Notes: generated from the letters alone by a model not told the origin. A stretch of 9,652 nt of DNA from Rickettsiales bacterium (GCA_028282625.1 JANQHP010000079.1:1-9652), one strand, 5' to 3'. Counted from the first letter of the stretch, positions 1 to 8,412 are shown. A program made the numbers and translations.

Positions 1-10
1 CAGGTTTTTA

Positions 11-72
11 AGTGCGACCCCCTCACCCTACCCCTCCCCCCCGGTGGGGAGAGGGTTAGGGTGGGGGGCACT
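11..72. repeat. C-rich/G-rich imperfect inverted repeat (REP-like palindrome)
   Basis: The outer arms AGTGC (11-15) and GCACT (68-72) are complementary. Inside them CACCCTA (24-30) pairs with TAGGGTG (57-63), with further C-run/G-run pairing on either side of a GG-containing turn near 43-45. The pattern of a C-rich arm with CTCACCCTA followed by a G-rich arm with GAGGGTTAGGGTG resembles the intergenic palindromic repeats common in proteobacterial genomes. That family likeness is from memory. Only one copy is visible, so repetition in the genome cannot be shown here. Each arm also carries four runs of three or more G on its G-rich strand. Confidence 0.6.
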
Positions 73-83
73 GCCTTCGGAGA

Positions 84-106
84 ACGGAACACGGAACACG
101 TATAAT
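84..106 (+). promoter_or_regulatory. 7-bp tandem repeat abutting a TATAAT box
   Basis: The unit ACGGAAC occurs twice in tandem (84-90, 91-97), followed by a partial third copy ACG (98-100). It is followed immediately by a perfect TATAAT at 101-106. No convincing -35 box is found 16 to 19 bases upstream, so a constitutive sigma-70 promoter is weakly supported. The tandem units could be activator or repressor half-sites, or simply part of a repeated intergenic element. The next plus-strand gene starts about 220 bases downstream at 329. Confidence 0.25.
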
Positions 107-182
107 TCCCCACCCCACTAAACTCTCCACTCTCACCCCTCAACTCTAATAAATACTTAATAACCCTTGAGAGAGAGAGAGC
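107..182. other. Pyrimidine tract, AT-rich patch and GA dinucleotide repeat
   Basis: From 107 to about 147 the plus strand is almost purely C, T and A, with recurring ACTCTC/CTCTCC units. An AT-rich patch follows at 146-163. A (GA)6 run occupies 169-180. The CTCTC units (for example 130-134) are complementary to the GA run, so a hairpin across the AT-rich patch is possible. No ORF or known RNA is recognised here. Confidence 0.4.
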
Positions 183-275
183 GATCCGCTAGGATCAAGG
201 GACATTTTGGTGGTCTCCAGTGCAAACCCTTGCCTGGATCCTACGCTAAGCGTGGCTTTTAAAGGTAAGAATACC
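183..275 (+). ncRNA. Possible structured RNA or long 5' leader
   Basis: On the plus strand 188-196 can pair with 237-246 with a single bulged base (core TAGGATC/GATCCTA). AAGGG (197-201) pairs with CCCTT (227-231), and TTTG (206-209) with CAAA (223-226), giving a rod-like stem of about 60 nt. Smaller hairpins are ACGC/GCGT (243-253) and GGTA/TACC with an AGAA loop (264-275). GATCC/GGATC (183-196) is an alternative to the long stem. The sequence matches no RNA family I recognise: I looked for 6S, SRP, RNase P, tmRNA and common riboswitch cores. It could be the leader of the ORF at 329, a separate small RNA, or chance. Nothing but the pairing supports it. Confidence 0.25.
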
Positions 276-290
276 GGAGGCTACGAACAA

Positions 291-328
291 CCCTCACCAG
301 TAGGTGGGGTATTATTTGGAGGTGAGTG
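291..328 (+). promoter_or_regulatory. Ribosome binding site with two competing hairpins
   Basis: A strong Shine-Dalgarno GGAGGT lies at 318-323, six bases from its GGAGG core to the ATG at 329. CCTCACC (292-298) can close a 7-bp hairpin with GGTGGGG (303-309) across an AGTA loop, with one G-U pair, leaving the site open. The same CTCACC (293-298) is perfectly complementary to GGTGAG (321-326), which would cover the right half of the ribosome binding site. The two pairings exclude each other, as in translational switches. That they do so in vivo is inference. Confidence 0.35.
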
Positions 329-610
329 ATGGCATGTTTTACAAAAGATCCCGTTAGTTTTTTATCATGGCTCGCGAAACTTTCTCCAGATCGCGAAAGG
401 GCTATCAGAGTCAGTTGCCTTTCTTGGAGTCTGGCACTTCGAGAAGATGGAATCGATGTTGTGGATAGCCAAGTCGTCGATGAACCATTCTTTCTGGAGC
501 AACTCCTGCGAATTGTGCGCTTGCTTCCCAGAGGGGTGCTGCGCAAACTGGTGGACGCCATTACACAGGAGCTCTCTCAGAGAGATCAAGGGGAAAGCGA
601 GACGTCCTGA
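329..610 (+). CDS. Hypothetical protein, 93 aa, no recognised family
   Basis: This is an uncharacterised small gene on the opposite strand from everything else in the window. The start is ATG 329 because GGAGGT at 318-323 is ideally spaced; a GTG directly before it (326) is in frame but too close to that site. The protein is 93 residues, with a mixed, mostly helical-looking sequence. An amphipathic stretch with hydrophobic repeats (EQLLRIVRLLPRGVLRKL) lies around residues 57-74, and the tail (DQGESETS) is polar and acidic. There is no signal peptide or transmembrane segment, and three cysteines show no metal-binding spacing. Third codon positions are only about half G or C and AGA/AGG codons are used, unlike the GC-biased neighbours. 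A hairpin terminator begins 7 bases after the stop. The ribosome site and the terminator favour a real gene, but no family was recognised and spurious coding remains possible. Confidence 0.5.
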   Translation: MACFTKDPVSFLSWLAKLSPDRERAIRVSCLSWSLALREDGIDVVDSQVVDEPFFLEQLLRIVRLLPRGVLRKLVDAITQELSQRDQGESETS

Positions 611-616
611 ATCGAA

Positions 617-654
617 GAAAAAGCGTGGTCACACTCATGTAACCACGCTTTTTC
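617..654. terminator. Bidirectional intrinsic terminator between the 93-aa ORF and gyrB
   Basis: A perfect 13-bp stem is formed by GAAAAAGCGTGGT (617-629) and ACCACGCTTTTTC (642-654) with a 12-nt loop. The A/T ends of the stem give a T-run on the 3' side on both strands. It lies 6 nt after the stop of the plus-strand ORF and 69 nt after the stop of gyrB. It can therefore end both convergent transcripts. Between it and gyrB is a weaker hairpin AGCCG/CGGCT (682-698) without a T-run. Confidence 0.85.
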
Positions 655-723
655 CTTTGATGGCAACCGCGTGAGGTCTCCAGCCGACTGATACGGCTAG
701 GCGGCTTGCGCGATCAGCCTTGC

Positions 724-3192
<2,469 letters not shown>

Positions 3193-3243
3193 AGCAAGGG
3201 GAACAAGGCTTTAACCGTCCGGATGGTCGCCTGGAAAGAAGGG

Positions 3244-4137
3244 CTAAAAAGGGAGCGCTGCCAGTGCTTCCAGCGCTTTTTGCACCTGTGGGCCTCCCTC
3301 CCATTGTTGGGTCAGACTTTCGGGTCCGGCAACGGTCAAATCATAGCGGTAGTGCCCGCTGGCGGTGTGGTTTTTGTGGCGTGCCTTATCCAGGGTGATT
3401 TCCAAATGGTTTTCGGCCAATGCAAACGTGCCCTTGGCCTGGTCCAGCTGCTGCGCGGTGGCGGGAAAGGGTTTAGGAAGCACGTTTGTAGCCTGCGCCT
3501 TTAGCATATGCTGCGCCATACGAAAGGTTTCTTTAAGTGGGTCAATCGCAAGCGCGGTGGCATCCAAGGAGCCATGCATGTGCAGTTGCTTGTTGGCGTT
3601 ATATGCGATGTGGGCCTTCCCATCGATCTGGGTTGGCCCTTGCTTGAAGCGGATATCAGAAAGGGTGATCGCTTCGGGTGCTTCTGTGACCGTTGTGGAG
3701 AGATGCAGGGTTTTGGGCGCGGTGAGGTCCAAAGAGAGGGTGCGCGCGTGGCGTGTCTTTCCCGGGACCAGCGTAAACTGGCCTTGCAGCGGGATCTGGT
3801 TGATGTGGGCTTGAAGATCCACGGTAAACACCCCGCGCAGATGTTGGATCAGATGCAGACGTAGGGTGATGTCACGCAGCGTGTAGCGGTAATCGGGACT
3901 ATTCGGATCAGTCAGCGTGATGGAAGCGATGTTCAGCTCAGGCGAGGGCAGGAGGGAAAGCGAGGCGTCGGGGGCAACCTCCACATGCCACGCGGTGCGT
4001 GTTTGCAGCGCCTCTTTGAGTGCTCCTTGGATGTGGGCGGCGCCAATAAAGTGAGGTGCCAGCCACAGAAAAAGGAGCAGCAACACCGCGCCGGCGATCA
4101 GGATATGAAGAATATGTTTGCCCAGCGCGCGGATCAT
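3244..4137 (-). CDS. Short AsmA-like membrane-anchored protein
   Basis: A 297-aa protein with one N-terminal transmembrane segment (about residues 9-27), preceded by Arg3 and Lys7. The rest is predicted to sit in the periplasm. The run after the membrane segment (APHFIGAAHIQGALKEAL, then SLSLLPSPELNIASITLTDP at about 59-78) matches the N-terminal signature of the AsmA family. Those proteins are envelope proteins linked to outer-membrane assembly and lipid transport between membranes. Usual AsmA proteins are 600 aa or more. This one keeps only the N-terminal beta-rich region and ends cleanly, so it is a short form or a lineage-specific relative. The ATG overlaps the stop of the HAD gene as ATGA, with AGGGAG 7 nt upstream, which implies translational coupling. 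The exact role is unknown. Confidence 0.7.
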   Translation of the reverse strand: MIRALGKHILHILIAGAVLLLLFLWLAPHFIGAAHIQGALKEALQTRTAWHVEVAPDASLSLLPSPELNIASITLTDPNSPDYRYTLRDITLRLHLIQHLRGVFTVDLQAHINQIPLQGQFTLVPGKTRHARTLSLDLTAPKTLHLSTTVTEAPEAITLSDIRFKQGPTQIDGKAHIAYNANKQLHMHGSLDATALAIDPLKETFRMAQHMLKAQATNVLPKPFPATAQQLDQAKGTFALAENHLEITLDKARHKNHTASGHYRYDLTVAGPESLTQQWEGGPQVQKALEALAALPF

Positions 4138-4814
4138 GAAGTGGCTCCCTTGGCAGAGGAAGACGGCCAGATTTTTGCGTGTGCTAAGAGGTGCGCGTGC
4201 GAGTCAAAACGTGCGGAACTTTCAGCGCACAGATGCGTGGGCCATGCACGAGAGCCAAAGAGTACCGGCTTGCAGCGTGCGTTTTGGGCGGCCTCCAGGT
4301 CGGTTTCGCTATCGCCGACCATCCACACAGCTTCCGGGGAGGAGAGGGCAAGCCCTTCCATCGCCAAATGCAGCGGCGCGGCGGAAGGTTTATCTTCCAC
4401 AGCATCCATCGCGCCTATTACGCGGTGGAAGTAATGGTCCCAACCCAGATGGGAGACTTCCAGGCGTAGTTTTTCGCCGGTTTTGTTGCTGACCACCGCA
4501 CATGGAATCTCTTGTGCTTTTAAGAGGTTCAGAAGTTCTTCTGCCTCGGGCAGCACGCGCAATTTCTCCAAATGGATGGCCGAAAAATAGTCCAGATAAA
4601 CGTGCCGTGCGCGCTCCCATTCCTCACCAAAAATGCCAGGAAACGAAGCGCGGACGGAATGGTGAATATTCTGCCTTCCCGCGCGGATATCTTCTTCCGG
4701 CCAGGGGGTTTTTCCCATGGCTTCAAAGGTTTGCGTCAGGCAATGGATAATCACCGGCCAGCTATCGACCAGCGTGTTATCCCAATCAAAGAGGATGGCT
4801 TCAGGCTTATGCAT
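4134..4814 (-). CDS. HAD-superfamily hydrolase, phosphoglycolate-phosphatase-like
   Basis: A 226-aa cytoplasmic haloacid-dehalogenase-type phosphatase. Motif I is LFDWDNTLVD (8-17), with nucleophile Asp10 and acid/base Asp12. Motif II is VVSNKTG (107-113, Ser109). Motif III is Lys142 in EDKPSAAPLH. Motif IV is VGDSETD (166-172; Asp168, Asp172). A helical cap lies between motifs I and II, as in subfamily IA (Gph-like). The substrate cannot be read from sequence; 2-phosphoglycolate or another small phosphate ester is likely. The start at ATG 4814 is chosen because GAAGGTGG lies just upstream and motif I then sits at the usual distance from the N-terminus. An in-frame extension to 4859 would add 15 basic residues and overlap dat further. 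The start overlaps the dat stop by 8 nt, so the pair is probably co-translated. Confidence 0.85.
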   Translation of the reverse strand: MHKPEAILFDWDNTLVDSWPVIIHCLTQTFEAMGKTPWPEEDIRAGRQNIHHSVRASFPGIFGEEWERARHVYLDYFSAIHLEKLRVLPEAEELLNLLKAQEIPCAVVSNKTGEKLRLEVSHLGWDHYFHRVIGAMDAVEDKPSAAPLHLAMEGLALSSPEAVWMVGDSETDLEAAQNARCKPVLFGSRAWPTHLCAESSARFDSHAHLLAHAKIWPSSSAKGATS

Positions 4815-5772
4815 GACCACCTTCTTGCTTCGTGAGTTGCGCCTGGATATGGGCATCATAGGCTTGGATCAGCTGGGCGGTGATGGGGCCGGGTTTGCCG
4901 GTGCCGATTTGGGTCTCGCCGATTTTAACCACCGGGGTGAGGCGCGCGGTGGTGCTGGTGATGAAGGCCTCTTTGGCAGCACCCAGCTCCCGTATGGGAA
5001 AGGCTTCCTCACGGACCGCAATCCCCTGTTTTTGGGCGAGCTCCAACACGTGATGGCGTGTAATGCCGCCTAGAATATGCTGGTTGGCGGGGTGCGTGCG
5101 GAGCGTGCCGGTGGCGTCCACCACAAAGCTGTTGGAGGCGCTACATTCGGTGCTGTCCCCCTTCTGGTTATAAAGCCAGCTTTCGGCAAGGCCTTGTTGG
5201 GCCGCCGCGTTTTTTTCCAAAAGATTGGGTAATAAATTCAAGGATTTGATGTCGCATCTTCCCCAGCGAATATCGGGTGCCAGCCGCACTTCTACCCCGC
5301 GTTCTTTCGTCGCGCTTTTAGGTGGCGGAGGGGTAAGAGGCAGCAGGGTCAGCGTCGGTGCCAGTGTGGGCGAGGTGGGGAAAAGATGGTGCCGCGTGTT
5401 GGCGATGCCACGCGTCATTTGCAGGTAAATAGCACCTTGGTGCATTTGGTTGCGGCGACACAGTTCCTGGATAATCCGCGTCATGGCTTGCACGGGCATC
5501 GGCAGGGCGATATGCAGGGCACGCAGAGATCGCTGCAAACGCTGCCAATGGGCATCGGCGTGCAGCAGGTGGCCCTTGGTGTAAGCGATCACTTCGTAGA
5601 CCCCGTCGCCGAAATGGTAGCCACGGTCCAGCATGGCAATCTGTGCCTGCTTCTGCCGAAGATAGCGGCCACGGGTGCCGTCATGCACGTAGCTCCAGCG
5701 TGCCGGCAGGGTGTGACCTGGCACATGCGGCGTGTGGCAACGATGCAGAGTAGGAGGGGTGGCAAGGGGCAT
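4807..5772 (-). CDS. dat: D-amino-acid transaminase (class IV PLP aminotransferase)
   Basis: A fold-type IV PLP enzyme of 321 aa, best matched to D-alanine/D-amino-acid transaminase, which interconverts D-Ala and 2-oxoglutarate with pyruvate and D-Glu, a peptidoglycan precursor. Visible motifs are LDRGYHFGDGVYEVI (48-62) and RCDIKSLNLLPNLL (172-185) with Schiff-base Lys176. TECSASNSFVV (208-218) carries Glu209, expected to bind the PLP pyridine nitrogen, and TSTTARLTPV (272-281) holds the phosphate. The ERGYQFGDGVYEV-type and CDIKSLNLL motifs point to D-specificity rather than BCAT or PabC. A proline/threonine-rich segment (131-151) is unusual but at a surface-loop position. The ATG at 5772 has no clear Shine-Dalgarno, so a start at GTG 5724 is possible. 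The gene follows trkA by 45 nt and overlaps the HAD gene. The family call is firm; substrate choice is inferred. Confidence 0.85.
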   Translation of the reverse strand: MPLATPPTLHRCHTPHVPGHTLPARWSYVHDGTRGRYLRQKQAQIAMLDRGYHFGDGVYEVIAYTKGHLLHADAHWQRLQRSLRALHIALPMPVQAMTRIIQELCRRNQMHQGAIYLQMTRGIANTRHHLFPTSPTLAPTLTLLPLTPPPPKSATKERGVEVRLAPDIRWGRCDIKSLNLLPNLLEKNAAAQQGLAESWLYNQKGDSTECSASNSFVVDATGTLRTHPANQHILGGITRHHVLELAQKQGIAVREEAFPIRELGAAKEAFITSTTARLTPVVKIGETQIGTGKPGPITAQLIQAYDAHIQAQLTKQEGGHA

Positions 5773-5803
5773 AGGTCAAGCACAATGCGAGGCAGCAGGG
5801 CTG

Positions 5804-5831
5804 TTAGAAATAGTCCATTAGAAATAATCCA
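5804..5831. repeat. Tandem 14-bp duplication covering the trkA stop codon
   Basis: TTAGAAATAGTCCA (5804-5817) is followed directly by TTAGAAATAATCCA (5818-5831), two copies with one mismatch. On the minus strand this is the end of trkA (codons for Asp-Tyr-Phe-stop) repeated just after its own stop. It looks like a recent slippage duplication. The duplicated copy lies in the 45-nt trkA-dat gap and adds a second in-frame-looking TAA but no protein change. Confidence 0.8.
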
Positions 5832-7197
5832 GCCGTGCGGAGAAGATATCATCAAGCCGCGTGACATGACGTACATCGGATACGATCAGCAGATGGTCTT
5901 CCTCGGCGAGCAGGGTATCCTGGTCCGGGATAATCACATTGTCTCCACGGAGCATCATGCCGACTTTGGTTTCTTTGGGCAGGCCCACCTCACCGATGGT
6001 TTTGCCTGTGACGGCGGCATGGGCGGGGATCGAGATGCCCATCAGTTCGGCCTGACCGGAACAGATGGAGTGCACGGCGGTAAATTTGCCTTTGCGGGTG
6101 TGGAGCAAAATGCCTGCGACCGTCATTTCGCGCGGATTGACCATCACATCAATGCCAAGCGAGGACATCAGCGCGCCGTAGGATTTGCTTTTGTTGGTGA
6201 GGGTGAAAACACGTTGGCACCCGCCCCGCTTGGCCAGCAGCGACGCCAGGATATTGACCTCATCGTCATTGGTCACGGCGATCAGCGTTTCGGCCTGCGC
6301 AATGTTGGATTCGGTCAGGATTTGGCGGTCCAGCGCGCTGCCACAGATGACCGTGGTACGTTTGAGGTTGGCGGCAACAAATTCCGCGCGGGTTTTTTCG
6401 ATCTCGATCAGCTTGGTGTTGAGTTTTTGCCCCTCTTCCTCCAGCGCCTGGGCGATATAAAACCCGATATTCCCGCCGCCGATAATCACGATGCGCCGCG
6501 CTTCATGTTCGTGGTGCCCAAGGGCCATCATCAATTGGGGCAGCTGCTGTTCCGGCACGGCGAAAAACACCTCATCTCCTGCTTCAAGGCGCGTGTTTTC
6601 TTCGGGTACAATCAGCGCCTCCCCACGCCAGATGGCAAGCATGGAGGCCTGCAATTCCGGCTGTTGTTCCTTGAGCATGGCGGTGCTAAGCCCCACGGAG
6701 ATATTGTCTTCGTTGCAGCGCACCTCCACCACACGGATGCGGCCCTGGCCAAAGCTCAAACAATCCATGGCGCCTGGCACATGCAGACGGTTGATAATGG
6801 CGCTTGCGACCTCGCGTTCGGGTGAAATGATGTAGTCGATAGGCAGATGTTCGGTGCGATATAGATCGCTCCATTCCGGGCGCAGGTAATCGGCATGACG
6901 AATGCGCGCAATTTTGATCGGCACGTTGAAGATGGAATGCGCGATCTGGCAGATGATCATGTTGGTTTCATCCGATGTGGTCACGGCGATAATCATCTCC
7001 GCATCCTGCGCACCGGCTTCTTCCAGGATGGAAGGGTGGGAAGGCAGGCCGTGAATGGCCGAAACATCGAGAGCCTGGGTGATGGCGGTAATTTGCTCCG
7101 GATCGCGGTCGATCACGGTGACGCTGTGTTCTTCACTGACCAGCTGCCGAACAATGCCCCTTCCCATGAGGCCTACACCACAGACAATAATACGCAT
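5818..7197 (-). CDS. trkA: Trk potassium uptake regulatory subunit TrkA
   Basis: Cytoplasmic NAD(H)-binding gating subunit of the Trk/Ktr potassium channel, working with TrkH or TrkG in the membrane (not in this window). Its 459 aa match E. coli TrkA (458). It has the expected internal duplication. RCK_N1 has GVGLMGRGI (7-15) and Asp30 at the end of strand 2 (TVIDRD). RCK_C1 lies about 140-220. RCK_N2 has IGGGNIGFYIA (239-249) and acidic LIEIEK (263-268). RCK_C2 lies about 370-450. The ATG has AGGAG 5 nt upstream. A perfect TTGACA (minus strand, 7261-7266) sits about 65 nt upstream, but its -10 at 17 bases is poor (CACAAC). In Rhodospirillales-like genomes trkA is often flanked by ntrYX and followed by dat and hfq; here folE is upstream and hfq is absent. 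Confidence 0.95.
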   Translation of the reverse strand: MRIIVCGVGLMGRGIVRQLVSEEHSVTVIDRDPEQITAITQALDVSAIHGLPSHPSILEEAGAQDAEMIIAVTTSDETNMIICQIAHSIFNVPIKIARIRHADYLRPEWSDLYRTEHLPIDYIISPEREVASAIINRLHVPGAMDCLSFGQGRIRVVEVRCNEDNISVGLSTAMLKEQQPELQASMLAIWRGEALIVPEENTRLEAGDEVFFAVPEQQLPQLMMALGHHEHEARRIVIIGGGNIGFYIAQALEEEGQKLNTKLIEIEKTRAEFVAANLKRTTVICGSALDRQILTESNIAQAETLIAVTNDDEVNILASLLAKRGGCQRVFTLTNKSKSYGALMSSLGIDVMVNPREMTVAGILLHTRKGKFTAVHSICSGQAELMGISIPAHAAVTGKTIGEVGLPKETKVGMMLRGDNVIIPDQDTLLAEEDHLLIVSDVRHVTRLDDIFSARLDYF

Positions 7198-7237
7198 GCG
7201 TGCTCCTTGCGCTTGACCCTATGTTTGATCCATTTCT

Positions 7238-7266
7238 GTTGTGCGCCTGTTGGCAGTGCTTGTCAA
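7238..7266 (-). promoter_or_regulatory. Possible trkA promoter, perfect -35 with weak -10
   Basis: In the 103-nt folE-trkA gap the minus strand carries TTGACA (7261-7266), 17 bases from CACAAC (7238-7243), which matches TATAAT at only three positions. A promoter needing an activator, or chance, would both fit. No hairpin terminator for folE is seen in this gap, so trkA may also be reached by readthrough. Confidence 0.35.
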
Positions 7267-7300
7267 CCAGAAGACAGGGCAAAGACTTTGATAACCGTGT

Positions 7301-7894
7301 CTAGCACCCGATCATGGCCAGGAACTCGGTGCGTGTGCGTGGGTCGTCTCGAAACAGGCCGGTCATCCGGCTGGTGACGGTGCTGGACTCGGTCTTATGC
7401 ACGCCGCGTGTGGTCATGCATTGATGCGCGGCGTCAATCACCACGGCGACCCCTTTGGGTTTGAGCACGCGGTTGATGGTATCGGCCACCTGGGCGGTTA
7501 AGACTTCCTGGGTCTGCAGACGCTTGCCATAGACTTCCAGCACCCGCGCCAGCTTGCTGATGCCCACCACACGCTTGTTGGGGAGATAGGCGATGTGCGC
7601 CTTGCCGATAATCGGTACGATATGGTGCTCGCAGTGCGATTCCAGGCGGATATTGCGTACAATGACCATCTCGTCGTAATCTTCCACCTCTTCAAAGGTT
7701 TTGCGCAGGAGCGCTTCGGGATCGGCGTCATAGCCGGAAAAGAACTCCTGATACGCCTTGGCTACGCGCTTGGGCGTTTCCAAAAGCCCCTCGCGTGAAG
7801 GGTCGTCACCGGCCCAACGAATCAGCGTGCGTACGGCTTCTTCGACTTCATCACGGGAAGGACGTTGTGCTTGGGGGAGGGGACGTTGTGGCAT
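7301..7894 (-). CDS. folE: GTP cyclohydrolase I (zinc-dependent, type IA)
   Basis: Converts GTP to 7,8-dihydroneopterin triphosphate plus formate, the entry step to tetrahydrofolate and related pterins; a cytoplasmic homodecamer in the family. From ATG 7894 it is 197 aa, typical for bacteria. Zinc ligands are Cys88 and His91 in SHCEHH (86-91) and Cys159 in [11 protein letters not shown] (157-167). Other family motifs are [12 protein letters not shown] (38-48), [13 protein letters not shown] (93-105), [10 protein letters not shown] (108-117) and LQTQE (126-130). The sequence is close to alphaproteobacterial FolE. An in-frame TTG at 7933 would add 13 residues but lies within a few bases of the predicted transcript start, so ATG 7894 is preferred. 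Its Shine-Dalgarno is weak. The gap upstream holds a promoter and a doubled TCGATGG, so it is likely transcribed separately from rbfA. Confidence 0.97.
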   Translation of the reverse strand: MPQRPLPQAQRPSRDEVEEAVRTLIRWAGDDPSREGLLETPKRVAKAYQEFFSGYDADPEALLRKTFEEVEDYDEMVIVRNIRLESHCEHHIVPIIGKAHIAYLPNKRVVGISKLARVLEVYGKRLQTQEVLTAQVADTINRVLKPKGVAVVIDAAHQCMTTRGVHKTESSTVTSRMTGLFRDDPRTRTEFLAMIGC

Positions 7895-7935
7895 GGTACT
7901 CGATGGCTCGATGGATAGTGGAAAAGGGACCAAAG

Positions 7936-7964
7936 ACTATAACCAGATTTGGGCGAAGCGGCAA
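7936..7964 (-). promoter_or_regulatory. Sigma-70-like promoter of folE
   Basis: On the minus strand TTGCCG (7959-7964, four of six matches) is 17 bases upstream of TATAGT (7936-7941, five of six). The -10 hexamer is identical to that of the gyrB promoter in this window. The predicted start is near 7929, giving a leader of about 35 nt to ATG 7894. Within that leader the heptamer TCGATGG (plus strand) occurs twice at about 7898-7914, possibly an operator or chance. Confidence 0.55.
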
Positions 7965-7980
7965 CTTAAAAGCGCGGCGT

Positions 7981-8385
7981 TTATTCTTGCTCCGGCGCGT
8001 TCTCCAGGTCGCGCTTGACCTTGGGTGAGTCCAACAAGTGATCGATGCGGCTTGCCTGCACCGCGCTTTGGTCGATTTTAAAATGCAGCGACGGCATGTG
8101 GCGCAGCTGGACTTTGGAGGCAATCCGCGAGCGGATATAGCCGCCAAGCTCGGAAAGTCGGTCAATCAGCGACTCGCCGGAGGCGCTATCGAGCGGTACA
8201 ATGAACACGGTTGCGTTGCGCAAATCCGGGCTGCAGCGCACCTCCGAAACCAGCGGTTGGATCACGCTGTTATCCAGCGGGTGATAGAGGTCACCCCGCA
8301 TGAAGAATTCGCCCAGCACCTGGCGCAGTTGCTCGCCTACGCGCAGCTGCCGCTGGCTGGGTGCCTTGTGTGATTTTTTATGCAT
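7981..8385 (-). CDS. rbfA: Ribosome-binding factor A
   Basis: A 30S maturation factor that binds near the 5' end of 16S rRNA, needed for late assembly and cold growth. The 134 aa form a single KH-type domain. Family landmarks are RVGEQLRQVLGEFF (15-28), SEVRCSPDLRNATVFIVPL (47-65) and the closing RHMPSLHFKIDQS (95-107) with IDHLL (114-118). The start is ATG 8385, preceded by GAGGA at a good distance, in the 27-nt gap after infB. It therefore follows infB in one transcript, as in most proteobacteria. The usual next genes truB and rpsO are missing; folE with its own promoter follows. No terminator is visible after the stop. Confidence 0.95.
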   Translation of the reverse strand: MHKKSHKAPSQRQLRVGEQLRQVLGEFFMRGDLYHPLDNSVIQPLVSEVRCSPDLRNATVFIVPLDSASGESLIDRLSELGGYIRSRIASKVQLRHMPSLHFKIDQSAVQASRIDHLLDSPKVKRDLENAPEQE

Positions 8386-8412
8386 GATGGTTTCCTCTTA
8401 GACACTGTACGC

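Noticed and set aside
183..300. Possible 6S RNA, SRP RNA, RNase P RNA or tmRNA
   Set aside because: I looked for the conserved cores of these RNAs and none is present. The region is kept only as an unnamed structured candidate.
259..561. Minus-strand open frame of 100 codons overlapping the 93-aa ORF
   Set aside because: It has a low-complexity serine/arginine-rich start and no Shine-Dalgarno. The plus-strand frame has both a strong ribosome site and a terminator.
3200..3216. Near-palindrome ACCGTCCGGATGGT between asmA-like gene and gyrB as terminator or operator
   Set aside because: There is no loop for a hairpin and no T-run after it, so it is not a terminator. As an operator it is unsupported by any second copy.
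5386..6825. Long plus-strand open frame of 479 codons antisense to trkA and dat
   Set aside because: It lies opposite two clear genes, has a histidine- and glycine-rich sequence typical of a GC-biased antisense frame, matches no family and has no ribosome site of note.
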